DNA of 64,000 nucleotides from positions 3,431,001 to 3,495,000 of the forward strand of contig NZ_CP025408.1 of NCBI RefSeq assembly GCF_002847305.1, read 5' to 3'. Below the pieces are notes generated by a model. It made no database searches and had not been told where the DNA came from. It saw nothing but the letters and a program-made list of their open reading frames with translations. This DNA comes from Paracoccus tegillarcae. GTDB taxonomy: Bacteria; Pseudomonadota; Alphaproteobacteria; Rhodobacterales; Rhodobacteraceae. Below, one piece after another: positions 8,221 to 17,034 of the stretch. Each line of letters opens with the position of its first letter. Position 1 is the stretch's first letter. A program made the translations under genes and the position numbers.

Positions 8221-9507
8221 ATGACCCGGCAACAGGGATTCGATACTTTGGCCATCCATGCGGGCACCGAGCCCGACCCGGCCACCGGCGCGGTGCAAGT
8301 GCCGATCTATCAAACCACGGCCTATGCCTTTCGTGACGCTGATCACGCCGCCAAATTGTTCAACCTGCAAGAGGTCGGCTATATCTACTCACGCCTGACC
8401 AACCCGACCATTGCCGCGCTGCAAGGCCGGATCGCGGCACTAGAGGGCGGCGCGGGTGCGGTCTGCTGTTCCTCGGGCCACGGGGCGCAGATCATGGCGC
8501 TGTTCCCGCTGATGGGACCGGGGCGCAACATCGTTGCCTCGACGCGGCTATAAGGCGGCACGGTGACGCAATTTACCCAGACGTTCAAACGCTTTGGCTG
8601 GTCCGCGACATTTGTCGATCTGGACGATACCGAGGCACTGCGCGCTGCGATTGACGACGACACGCGGGCGATCTTTTGCGAATCGATCAGCAATCCGGGC
8701 GGTTATGTCACCGATATCCCGGCTGTGGCCAAGATCGCGCAAGAGGCCGGCATTCCGCTGATCGTCGACAACACTTTGGCCACGCCCTATCTGTGCAAAC
8801 CGATGGAAATGGGGGCGACGCTGGTCGTCCACAGCCTGACCAAATACATGACAGGCAATGGCACGGTAACCGGCGGTGTCGTGGTCGATAGCGGCAATTT
8901 CGACTGGTCGGCCTCGGATAAATTCCCCAGTCTGTCGCAGCCAGAGCCCGCCTATCACGGGCTGAAATTCCACGAAACCTTTGGCAATCTTGCCTTTACC
9001 TTCCACAGCATCGCCATCGGTTTGCGTGACCTGGGCATGACCATGAACCCTCAGGGCGCGCATTACACGCTGATGGGCATCGAGACCCTTGGCCTGCGCA
9101 TGCCGCGCCATGTGGAAAACGCGATGACCGTGGCCGAATGGCTGGAAAAAGACCCCCGCGTCACCAGCGTTACCTATGCCGGTCTGGCCTCGTCGCCCTG
9201 GAATGCAACAGCGCAGCGCGTCTATCCCAAAGGCACGGGCGGGTTGTTCACCTTTGAGATCAAGGGTGGCTACGAGGCGGCGGTCAAGCTGGTCGATGCG
9301 CTGCAATTGTTCAGCCATGTCGCAAATCTGGGCGATGCGCGATCACTGGTGATCCATTCGGCCTCGACCACGCACCGGCAGTTGACCGAGGATCAGCAGC
9401 GTGCCGCTGGCGCCGGCCCCGAGGTCGTTCGCCTGTCCATCGGCCTCGAGGACACGGCGGATCTGATCGCTGATCTGGATCAGGCTCTGGCACAAGCAAC
9501 GGCCTGA
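8221..9507 (+). pseudogene. metY: O-acetylhomoserine sulfhydrylase-like gene (MetY) with in-frame TAA at codon 111
   Basis: Read through the stop, the frame gives 428 residues, the normal length for O-acetylhomoserine aminocarboxypropyltransferase, a PLP enzyme making homocysteine. GGAGG precedes the ATG. The N-terminal part (GFDTLAIHAG, YSRLTNPT) and C-terminal part (Lys208 in VVHSLTKYMTGNGT, the Schiff-base lysine) are intact. Codon 111 is TAA (8551-8553) where the family has the Tyr of Y-G-G-T, which contacts PLP. The frame is not shifted. A GTG at 8563 preceded by AAGGCGG could allow restart, but the Tyr would still be missing. A sequencing error is the main alternative. Confidence 0.85.
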
Positions 9508-9558
9508 TGGCGGATTGCGGCCCTGATGGGGCGCGACACCGACCAACCTGACTGAAAA

Positions 9559-9586
9559 GGCCCAGGGCGTGATCGCGCCCTGGGCC
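9559..9586. terminator. Bidirectional terminator between metY and the SIMPL gene
   Basis: GGCCCAGGGCG (9559-9569) pairs perfectly with CGCCCTGGGCC (9576-9586) around a 6-base loop. AATTTTCTT follows on the plus strand and AAAA precedes it, so both converging transcripts end in U-rich tails. Confidence 0.85.
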
Positions 9587-9611
9587 AATTTTCTTGCTGC
9601 ATCCGGTTGCT

Positions 9612-10703
9612 TCAGTTCGACGGCTGAACCGGTGCGCCTTCTGTCGGTGCCTCGTCCATGATTTCTTCGGCCTCGGCATCGGTCACGGTGCCCGCCTCGG
9701 GCGCGCCGGGAACCACCGGGTCGGTTCCCGCATCCTCAGCCGCGGCCCCTTCGGCCGCGCCATTTTCGTCGTTGGGCGCGGCGTCGGTATCGGCACCTGT
9801 ATCGGTAGCAGCGCCCGCATCGGTGTCGGCGCCGCTGCCGCTATCGGCGCCGTCATGCGCGCCTTTCATCCGATCCGGACCGCAGTCACCCCCACCCTGC
9901 GCACCGACCAGCGCAAATTGCATCTCGATGCTGGCCTGCATCGCCATCTCGCCGCCAGCAACCGGGACGCTTTGCGCGCCTGCGGCATCCATTGCCTGCC
10001 GCATCATCCGGGGCTCGGGCGGGGTCGTGCCGTAGACCACATCGCGCATGGTCAAGACCGGGCCAAGCGTCAGGCCTGCGGCCTCGGCCATGATCTCGGC
10101 CCGGTGGCGGGCATCCGCCACGGCGTCGCGGCGTGCATCGTCCTGAACCTGATCGGAATCGTCGCGGCCAAAGGTGATGCCGTTGATCTCATTCGTGCCG
10201 GCCGTCACCAATGTGTCCAGCGTCGCACCAAGACTGTCCAGATCACGCACGCGCACCGTCACCATATTCTGCGCGCGGTATCCCGACACCTGCGGCGGCT
10301 GGCCTTCGCGCGAATAATCGGTGACGGGTGTCAGGTTCAGGCCAGAGGTCTGGATGTCGCGCCCCTCGATCCCGGCCTCGGCCAATGCCTCGAAAACGGC
10401 TGTTTGCTGCGCCGAGTTCTGCTCCATCGCGGCGGCGGCGGTGTCGGCCTGCGTCGTCACGCCAAGGTTGATCGTCGCGATATCGGGCTGGGTCAGCGCC
10501 TCACCCTCGCCCGTGACCGAGATCCGCGCGGCGTGGCCACGCATCATCTTGCCATGGCAGGCGTGATCGCCGCCTTTGCCCGGCGCGGCCATCGCGGCTT
10601 GACCGCCCAGCAGCATCGTTCCGGCCAGTATCGTCGCCAGAACGGCCCGGGGGCCGGGATTGCGGGATTGCCCGGCGGGCAGGCTGAAATCGGGTTTTGT
10701 CAT
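9612..10703 (-). CDS. SIMPL domain (DUF541) exported protein with acidic repeat tail
   Basis: A 363-residue protein. A signal peptide ends near residue 40 (LATILAGTMLLGGQAAMA). The SIMPL/DUF541 domain spans roughly residues 60-265 (RISVTGEGEALTQPDIATI, ISGYRAQN-like block, AVADARHRAEIMAEAAGL). From about 270 on the chain is Asp/Gly/Ala/Thr-rich with repeats of the type GADTD, ATDTG and GADTDA, probably disordered. SIMPL proteins are periplasmic and linked to oxidative or envelope stress in some bacteria; the exact role is unknown. GAGGGAG precedes the ATG. It diverges from the large chimeric gene. Confidence 0.85.
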   Translation of the reverse strand: MTKPDFSLPAGQSRNPGPRAVLATILAGTMLLGGQAAMAAPGKGGDHACHGKMMRGHAARISVTGEGEALTQPDIATINLGVTTQADTAAAAMEQNSAQQTAVFEALAEAGIEGRDIQTSGLNLTPVTDYSREGQPPQVSGYRAQNMVTVRVRDLDSLGATLDTLVTAGTNEINGITFGRDDSDQVQDDARRDAVADARHRAEIMAEAAGLTLGPVLTMRDVVYGTTPPEPRMMRQAMDAAGAQSVPVAGGEMAMQASIEMQFALVGAQGGGDCGPDRMKGAHDGADSGSGADTDAGAATDTGADTDAAPNDENGAAEGAAAEDAGTDPVVPGAPEAGTVTDAEAEEIMDEAPTEGAPVQPSN

Positions 10704-10882
10704 CTGAATCGCTCCCTCTCGCGAAGAACAGTATCGCCGAACGTCTCTTTAGCCGAATTGTTCAAGGAAATGCGTTCACAGCTTCGCCAGTTTCCCTTTC
10801 CAGACACCATAAATTGAGGTAGACAGTGGTGCATAACACCAGATCGGGGCAAACCCGTGTGTCGAGGCAGAGCAGTAACGTC

Positions 10883-13800
10883 ATGACCAAGCATTTTGAT
10901 GCCGCATTTGCGATGAGTTTTACCCAGGAAGAGGTCGTACTGGAACGGCGCGCCCCCGAGGGCTGGAAAAGGCTGGGCGCCGTCCGGTTTTCAGGCAGCG
11001 ATATGGGGCAGCAACTCAACGTGATGCGCCAGCAGGGCGCGGCCCCCGCCAATCAGGATCCGTCACCCACTCCGGACACCTTGCTGGTGATCCCGGACGA
11101 TCAGATCCTCTATACCACCCTGACCGTGCCGCCGGGACCAGAACCGCGCCGCGCGGTCGCCCGCGCGCTGGAAGGGCTGACCCCTTACGCGGTCAAGGAT
11201 CTGGCGTTTGACTGGGTGCCTGCAAGCGATGGCCATGCCGACAGCCTGCGGGTTGCCGCAGTGGCCCGCCGCACGCTGGACGAGGCCGAAAGCTTCGCGC
11301 TGGACCAGGGCTTTCGTCCCGCCGGCTTCATTGCCCGTCCGGATGCTGACCGCTTTCCCGGACAACCGAATTTCGGGCCCAGCAAGCTGCAGGGCGATTT
11401 TGAACGGCAGGTCAGCGTGACCACGCCGGATTTGCAGCGCGCAGGCGTCACTGCCGCCGGTATTGCTGACATGCCTGATGGCCCTGTCCCGACGGGGCCG
11501 GTGGTCTCGCGCATTATCCCGCATGTGCTTGCAGCGATACCCGCGGCAAAACCCGCTGCTGCAGTGGCCACAACCGATCGCCCTGCGCCGCAGCCGCGTC
11601 AGGTCGTGTCCGAATTTGTGCCGCCCTCAACGCGCGGGCGGACGGTCGAACCGAACCGCCGGCCTTTGCGCACGACCACGGACAAGCCGTCAGAGCGCGA
11701 TGAGGTAACGCGGCCACCGCGCAGCAATGAGCCGGTGATCCGCCACCCGTCTGATACCCCCGACGCGCAAAGTGACCGCCGCGCGTTACCGCCGCGCGCG
11801 CAGGCCTTTCACGGTCGCGCCGCCGAGGCCCGCGCGCGTCGCGATGGCGCGTCACCCGCAGAGGACACCAGTGGCCCCAAGGCCCTGCTGGCCAAGGCAA
11901 CCGGCATTGCCAGCAACCGCCTGCCCAGCACCTTCACGGTGATGATGGGCCTGCTGCTGCTGGCGCTGCTGGCGACTCTGGTTTTCTTTGGCGGCGGCAA
12001 TGGCTCGCCCGATGAAGATGTCGTTGCGGCAGCCGAAGAAACGCCTGAGATCACGGCACCCGCATCCAATGAACCGGAGATTGCAGCGGTCACCGCCCCC
12101 GATCAGACCGCCAGCGACTCGCCCGTGATCGAAGACACGACCGAGCCGGTGCAAGCCGCACCAGAAGAACCCGAGGTCACAGCAGTCGAACCACTGCCCG
12201 AGGTTAGCCAGCCGGCACCTGCCGGTAATCTTGCAGAAGAACCAGCACTGTCCGAGACAGCTGGTCGCGACGCTGCGGTGACGGCGGCGCTCGCCGAGGC
12301 TCAGGCTGATCTGGCCGATGAGGCAGCGCTTGCTACCGCAGCTGAGCGCCAAGATGCGGTCACGGAAACTGCCGCCGAAACTGATATCGACCCCGCGCCA
12401 CCTGCACAGCCCGATGAAGAGGTGACCGCCGAGGCAGCCGACGCACCTGCCGAGGCATCGCCGCCGACAGCCGCCAGCGAAACCGCCTCGGCCGTTGCCC
12501 AACCGGCCCCGCTGCGGACGATGGCCTTGTCACGCTCGTCCCGGCCCGCCGCGCCGCCAAGCCGCACGGCATTACCCGCGCCCAATGATGCAACGCCGGT
12601 CGTTCCGGCCAATCCGCAGCCCTTCGAGCAGCGGACCGAACCCGCGCCCGTCCAGCTAAGCGGCATTCGCCCGCCGTCTCGCCCCAGCACCCCTGCCGCG
12701 GCGCCCGTACCTGCGCCAACTCCGGCTGCGGTTACTGCGCCAGCGCCCGCACCTGCAGCAGCGCCTGCCCCGGCACCCGCGCCAGCGGCCGCCGCGCCCG
12801 CTGCACCTGCAGCAGACAGTCTTGAACGCTCGACCCGGCCGCCTTCCCGGCCATCGAACCTTTCGCTGAATCTGCTTTCCCCCCGTGGTGATGACCAAAG
12901 GCAGGCAGGGCTAAGCGCCAAAGAGATCCGCTATCTTGAAGACCTGCTGCAAGACCTGCGCACAGCCGAGTTGGGATCAGGCGGGCTAAGCGAGGCAGAG
13001 CGGGGCGCCGTGATCCTGCTGGCGCAGGCCCGGCCACAGCGCCGCCCGGTCGATGTCGGCGCCAGCACGCAAAGAGCCGTCGCCAATGCTGTCGCTGCGG
13101 CGATGGACGCGACGCCACCACCAGCAGCGCCCCGGCCACAATCCGAACCGCCGCGCACCGCCGCGTCGCCCGCAGCGACCGGCGGTCTTTCTAATTCTGC
13201 GCGGCCTCGGCAGCGCCCCGCCTCGGCTGCCGGCCGCGGCAGTTCTGATCGCCAGTCCGTCGAGCAGGCCATCGCGGCTGCCGTCTCTACCGGACCGCTT
13301 ACGCCCGGTGCTACGGCGCTGAACGCGCTGGCCTCTTCGCCCTTGCCCCCACGCCGCAGCGGCAACCGCACGGTCGCAGCCGCCGCCCCGCAAACAGCCG
13401 CAGCGGCGCCTGCGCCAAGCGGCCCCGATCAGGCCGCAATCGAGGCACAGCGCCGCGAAGACGATGCATTGCAGGCCCAGGCCGAAGCCCGCGCCCGTGC
13501 CCGCGCCGCCACTGATGCGAAAGCCGAGGCGCAGGCTCGTGCCGCCGCCGAAGCCCGCGCCCGCGCGCAAGCAGAAGCCGAAGCCCGCGCTGCAGCCGCG
13601 CGCAACCAGTCCTATACCCCGCCCGAGGCCGAAACAGAGCCCGAGGTCACGACGGCGATTCCAAAAGGCTCCAGCAGCGGCGCGGTGGCCGCCACAGCGA
13701 CGGTCAAGGACGGTATCCCGCTTAAGCGCACCCAGATCATCGGCACCATCGGCGCCGGTAAGGGCAGCCGTGCATTGGTGCGCCTGTCCAATGGCAAGAT

Positions 13801-13921
13801 CATCACCCTGCGACTTGGTGACAAGATTAACGGTGGAACCATCACCGAGATTGGCAATAGCCGCATCACCTATGCTAAAGGTGGACGCAGCAGCCAGTTG
13901 GCGGTACTCGACGGGCGTTAA
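10883..13921 (+). CDS. Large membrane protein with GspL-like N-terminus and GspC/PilP-like C-terminus
   Basis: A protein of about 1012 residues with no clear named family. Residues 1-150 resemble the cytoplasmic half of GspL/PilM proteins (TLLVIPDDQILYTTLTVPPG, then ARALEGLTPYAVKDLAFDW). One membrane helix lies at about 354-371 (MMGLLLLALLATLVFFGGG). A very long Pro/Ala/Glu-rich stretch follows, with an Ala/Arg/Glu coiled-coil-like block near 860-915. The last 65 residues (KRTQIIGTIGAGKGSRALVR, LRLGDKINGGTITEI) resemble the homology region of GspC/PilP. The start at ATG 10883 is preferred over GTG 10826; the choice is uncertain. The stop overlaps the antiporter gene's ATG (TAATG). The low-complexity centre may lead automatic tools to call it IF-2-like, which it is not. 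Confidence 0.75.
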   Translation: MTKHFDAAFAMSFTQEEVVLERRAPEGWKRLGAVRFSGSDMGQQLNVMRQQGAAPANQDPSPTPDTLLVIPDDQILYTTLTVPPGPEPRRAVARALEGLTPYAVKDLAFDWVPASDGHADSLRVAAVARRTLDEAESFALDQGFRPAGFIARPDADRFPGQPNFGPSKLQGDFERQVSVTTPDLQRAGVTAAGIADMPDGPVPTGPVVSRIIPHVLAAIPAAKPAAAVATTDRPAPQPRQVVSEFVPPSTRGRTVEPNRRPLRTTTDKPSERDEVTRPPRSNEPVIRHPSDTPDAQSDRRALPPRAQAFHGRAAEARARRDGASPAEDTSGPKALLAKATGIASNRLPSTFTVMMGLLLLALLATLVFFGGGNGSPDEDVVAAAEETPEITAPASNEPEIAAVTAPDQTASDSPVIEDTTEPVQAAPEEPEVTAVEPLPEVSQPAPAGNLAEEPALSETAGRDAAVTAALAEAQADLADEAALATAAERQDAVTETAAETDIDPAPPAQPDEEVTAEAADAPAEASPPTAASETASAVAQPAPLRTMALSRSSRPAAPPSRTALPAPNDATPVVPANPQPFEQRTEPAPVQLSGIRPPSRPSTPAAAPVPAPTPAAVTAPAPAPAAAPAPAPAPAAAAPAAPAADSLERSTRPPSRPSNLSLNLLSPRGDDQRQAGLSAKEIRYLEDLLQDLRTAELGSGGLSEAERGAVILLAQARPQRRPVDVGASTQRAVANAVAAAMDATPPPAAPRPQSEPPRTAASPAATGGLSNSARPRQRPASAAGRGSSDRQSVEQAIAAAVSTGPLTPGATALNALASSPLPPRRSGNRTVAAAAPQTAAAAPAPSGPDQAAIEAQRREDDALQAQAEARARARAATDAKAEAQARAAAEARARAQAEAEARAAAARNQSYTPPEAETEPEVTTAIPKGSSSGAVAATATVKDGIPLKRTQIIGTIGAGKGSRALVRLSNGKIITLRLGDKINGGTITEIGNSRITYAKGGRSSQLAVLDGR

Positions 13922-15885
13922 TGGAAAATTTTCTACTGATTTCGACCATCTTCCTGTTGACGATGGTCATTGCCGTTCCGCTTTCGGCGCGGTTGGGGCT
14001 GGGGTCTGTCCTCGGCTATCTGATTGCGGGCATTCTGATCGGTCCGGTTCTGGGGCTGGCCGGCAGCGAGTTGACCGAGCTGCAACATTTCGCCGAGTTT
14101 GGCGTGGTGATGATGCTGTTCCTCATCGGACTGGAACTGGAGCCGCGCAACCTGTGGAACATGCGGCGCAAGCTGATGGGGCTGGGCGGCGCGCAGGTCG
14201 CCGGAACGATGGGGCTGATCTTTGGCATCGGCCTGCTGGCCGGGCAGACATGGCAGGTATCGCTGGCCCTTGGCATGATCCTGTCTCTCAGTTCGACCGC
14301 CATCGTTCTGCAGACCCTTTCGGAAAAAAGCCTGATGCAGACGGCCGGCGGACGGTCGACCTTTGCGGTTCTGCTGACGCAGGATATCGCCGTCATTCCG
14401 ATGCTGGCACTGATGCCGCTCTTGGCGACACACACATCCACTCCGGCGGGTGGTGACGGCCACGGCGAAGAGTTCATCGGCGAGGCGATCATGGCCAGCC
14501 TGCCCGGTTGGGCCGCAGCCATTGTGACGCTGGCCGCCGTTGCCGCCGTGATCCTGCTGGGCCAATATCTGATCCGCCCGATCTTTCGCTATGTTCATGC
14601 CGCACGCCTGCGCGAGATGGACACGGCCCTTGCGCTGTTGATCGTGGTGGGAATTGCCTCGTTGATGACGTTCGTCGGCCTGTCGCCCGCGCTTGGTACG
14701 TTCCTGGCGGGCGTCATGCTGGCGGGCTCAGAGTTCCGGCACGAATTGGAAAGCCAGATCGAACCCTTCAAGGGGCTGCTGCTGGGGCTGTTCTTCATCA
14801 CCGTCGGTGCGGGGATGAATTTCGACATGCTGGCGGCCAATCCGGTGCCGATCCTGTCGGTCACCGCAGGGCTGATCGCAATCAAGGCCGGCGTGTTGTT
14901 CACGATCGCCCGTGCCACCGGCATGGCTGATCGTGACCGTTCACTGTTCACACTGGCACTGGCGCAGGCTGGCGAATTCGGCTTCGTGCTGATTTCCTAT
15001 GCGGCCTCGCTGGTCATTCTGCCCCGCGCCATGGCCGAGGGGTTCCTGCTGGTGATCGCGCTGTCGATGCTGGCCTCGCCGCTGCTGTTCATCGCCTATG
15101 ATCAGGTCGCAAAACGGGTGGGCGATGGTGGCGAACATCAAGACGCCGACGATATTGACGACAATCAGCCGATCATCATCGCCGGTGTTGGCCGATTTGG
15201 GCAGGTTATCAACCGGCTGGTCACCATGTCCGGGTTTCAGACAACCGTGCTGGACCATGATCTCAAACTGATCCAGCTGATGCGGCGCTTTGGCTTCAAG
15301 GGCTATTTTGGCGACCCGACCCGGCCCGAGATCCTGGCCGCAGCCGGGCTGGACAAAGCCCAGATCCTGGTGGCGGCGCTGGACGATCCGGCCTCGAATA
15401 TCAAGCTGGTGCGCTATGCGCGTGAAAAGCGGCCCGATCTGCGCATTATCGCCCGCGCCCGCGACCGTGTGGTGGTCTACCAGCTTTACGAGGCAGGGGC
15501 GGATCACATCGTGCGCGAACTTTTCGATTCCAGCCTGCGTGCCGCGCGCTATGTGTTGGAAAACGCCGGGCTGTCGGAATACGAAGCGTCCGAGTTGGAA
15601 AAGATCTTCTACCGGCTGGACCGTGCGAATCTGCGTGAACTGGCCGAGGTCTGGCGCCCCGGCTTGCCGATGGAACAGAACGCCGATTACATCCAGCGGT
15701 CGCAAGATCTGAACAAGGTGCTGGAAAATGCCCTGATGGAACGGTTCGCGCATGGCCCCTCGGCGGCGCCCATCAACCCCGATGATGACAGCGTCGATCA
15801 GGCGCCCGAGCACGAATTGCAGATGCCGCCGCGTCCCGGTGGGCGAAAGGTGCGTCCGGTCACGACCGAATTACACGGCGACTAG
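13921..15885 (+). CDS. KefB/KefC-type cation:proton antiporter (CPA2) with RCK domain
   Basis: A 654-residue protein. Residues 1-395 form a CPA2 membrane domain (SARLGLGSVLGYLIAGILIG, FLIGLELEPRNLW, LSLSSTAIVLQTL, LAQAGEFGFVLISY). Residues about 415-540 are an RCK/TrkA-N Rossmann domain (IIIAGVGRFGQVINRL, GYFGDPTRPEILAAAGLDKA). It should exchange K+ or Na+ for protons under nucleotide or glutathione-adduct control. It is translationally coupled to the upstream chimeric gene by a one-base overlap, an unusual pairing. Confidence 0.92.
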   Translation: MENFLLISTIFLLTMVIAVPLSARLGLGSVLGYLIAGILIGPVLGLAGSELTELQHFAEFGVVMMLFLIGLELEPRNLWNMRRKLMGLGGAQVAGTMGLIFGIGLLAGQTWQVSLALGMILSLSSTAIVLQTLSEKSLMQTAGGRSTFAVLLTQDIAVIPMLALMPLLATHTSTPAGGDGHGEEFIGEAIMASLPGWAAAIVTLAAVAAVILLGQYLIRPIFRYVHAARLREMDTALALLIVVGIASLMTFVGLSPALGTFLAGVMLAGSEFRHELESQIEPFKGLLLGLFFITVGAGMNFDMLAANPVPILSVTAGLIAIKAGVLFTIARATGMADRDRSLFTLALAQAGEFGFVLISYAASLVILPRAMAEGFLLVIALSMLASPLLFIAYDQVAKRVGDGGEHQDADDIDDNQPIIIAGVGRFGQVINRLVTMSGFQTTVLDHDLKLIQLMRRFGFKGYFGDPTRPEILAAAGLDKAQILVAALDDPASNIKLVRYAREKRPDLRIIARARDRVVVYQLYEAGADHIVRELFDSSLRAARYVLENAGLSEYEASELEKIFYRLDRANLRELAEVWRPGLPMEQNADYIQRSQDLNKVLENALMERFAHGPSAAPINPDDDSVDQAPEHELQMPPRPGGRKVRPVTTELHGD

Positions 15886-15927
15886 TTCCCGGCTGCGACT
15901 GCAATCGCCAACGCATCGCGGCGCGAC

Positions 15928-16956
15928 CTATTCGTCCAGCCGCTCGATCGTCCAGCCGTTCTGCTGCAGCAGGCGCAGAACGCCCCGCTCGCCGGGCAAA
16001 TGCAGCGCACCAAAGCCAGCGACGACACCCCTGCCCTGTTCCGCTGCCTCAGCCGCGGCTTGTTCCAGCGGCGCGATCCAGCTTTCGTTGCGCGCATCCA
16101 TCAGCATGGTCTGGGTCAGGGCCATCTGCTCATCGACCTCTGCCTTGCTGAGACCCGAGTTCTCATAGGCGTCGAACCGCCCGAATTCCCAGATCGTCCA
16201 GACATCCGCGTCGAAATAGGCCTCGGTCAGGGTGACGGCATAGTTGTCGGCATATTGCGCCGCAGGCAGCGTCGCCCGGATCATGTCTTCTTCCTGTTCA
16301 GCCGTCAGATCCCCGAACAGGCTGAAGACGGTATCCCACGGCTCAAGCGCGCGCACCGGCACATCCATGGCGTCGGCGCGTTCGATCAACATGCTGTCCA
16401 ATCCATGCACCCCGCCATCGGCGTTGATGCCGCGCAGCATGCAGGGCGAAATCCCCAGCATCATCGACACAAACCACGGCCTGAGCTTTGAGGTGATGAC
16501 GGCAGGCGTCCCCCGTTCGGCCATTGCCTCGGAAAGGGCCTGCCATTCCTGTGTCGTCAAACGCTCGGGCAGGGTCGGCCCGTCGGTGATCACCGTCAGC
16601 GATGGATCCTCTGCCAGGGCCTCGGCCAGTCGCGCCTCTTCATCGGGGCCAGCCTCGACCATGACCAATGCGGCATCGCGCAGCGGCGCCTGCAAACGCG
16701 CCATCGTCGCGTCATGGCGTGGATCGGGGAAATGATAGGTGCCGATCAGCGTCATGTGCTGGTCGTCTTTGGTGGCCCGCCACAAAAGCCCACGATGATA
16801 GGGCACATCCTCGACCGCGTTCCGCAAATGCGCCCGTGTCTCGGACGGCAAGGCGTCGATCAGATTGTTTCCGACACAGTCCGACGCGCTGGTCTGCGCG
16901 CTGGCTGGCACAGACCACACCACAGTCGCGGAAAGGGCGGCAATAACGAGGCGCAT
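15928..16956 (-). CDS. TraB/GumN family exported protein
   Basis: A 342-residue protein starting with a signal peptide (MRLVIAALSATVVWSVPASA). TraB/GumN hallmarks are MTLIGTYHFPDPRH near residue 65, the Glu-containing ALVMVEAGPDEEA and the C-terminal VVAGFGALHLPGERGVL. The family is suspected to be a metal-dependent hydrolase (Tiki-like); its bacterial role is unknown. CGGAG before the ATG at 16956 decides the start; the earlier in-frame codons lack both a ribosome site and the signal peptide. Confidence 0.85.
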   Translation of the reverse strand: MRLVIAALSATVVWSVPASAQTSASDCVGNNLIDALPSETRAHLRNAVEDVPYHRGLLWRATKDDQHMTLIGTYHFPDPRHDATMARLQAPLRDAALVMVEAGPDEEARLAEALAEDPSLTVITDGPTLPERLTTQEWQALSEAMAERGTPAVITSKLRPWFVSMMLGISPCMLRGINADGGVHGLDSMLIERADAMDVPVRALEPWDTVFSLFGDLTAEQEEDMIRATLPAAQYADNYAVTLTEAYFDADVWTIWEFGRFDAYENSGLSKAEVDEQMALTQTMLMDARNESWIAPLEQAAAEAAEQGRGVVAGFGALHLPGERGVLRLLQQNGWTIERLDE

Positions 16957-17034
16957 CGGAACTCCGTTCACGGTTTCCGCCGCAGGATGACACAGCTCGG
17001 AACGGCGTGCCACTCTTGCCGATCACAGCAAAGG

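Noticed and set aside
8551..8553. Programmed readthrough or special decoding of the metY stop
   Set aside because: The codon is TAA, which is not used for selenocysteine or pyrrolysine, and no structured element follows; nonsense mutation or sequencing error is simpler.
12700..12830. Pro/Ala repeats in the large chimera as a translation factor IF-2 domain
   Set aside because: Low-complexity resemblance only; there is no GTPase domain.
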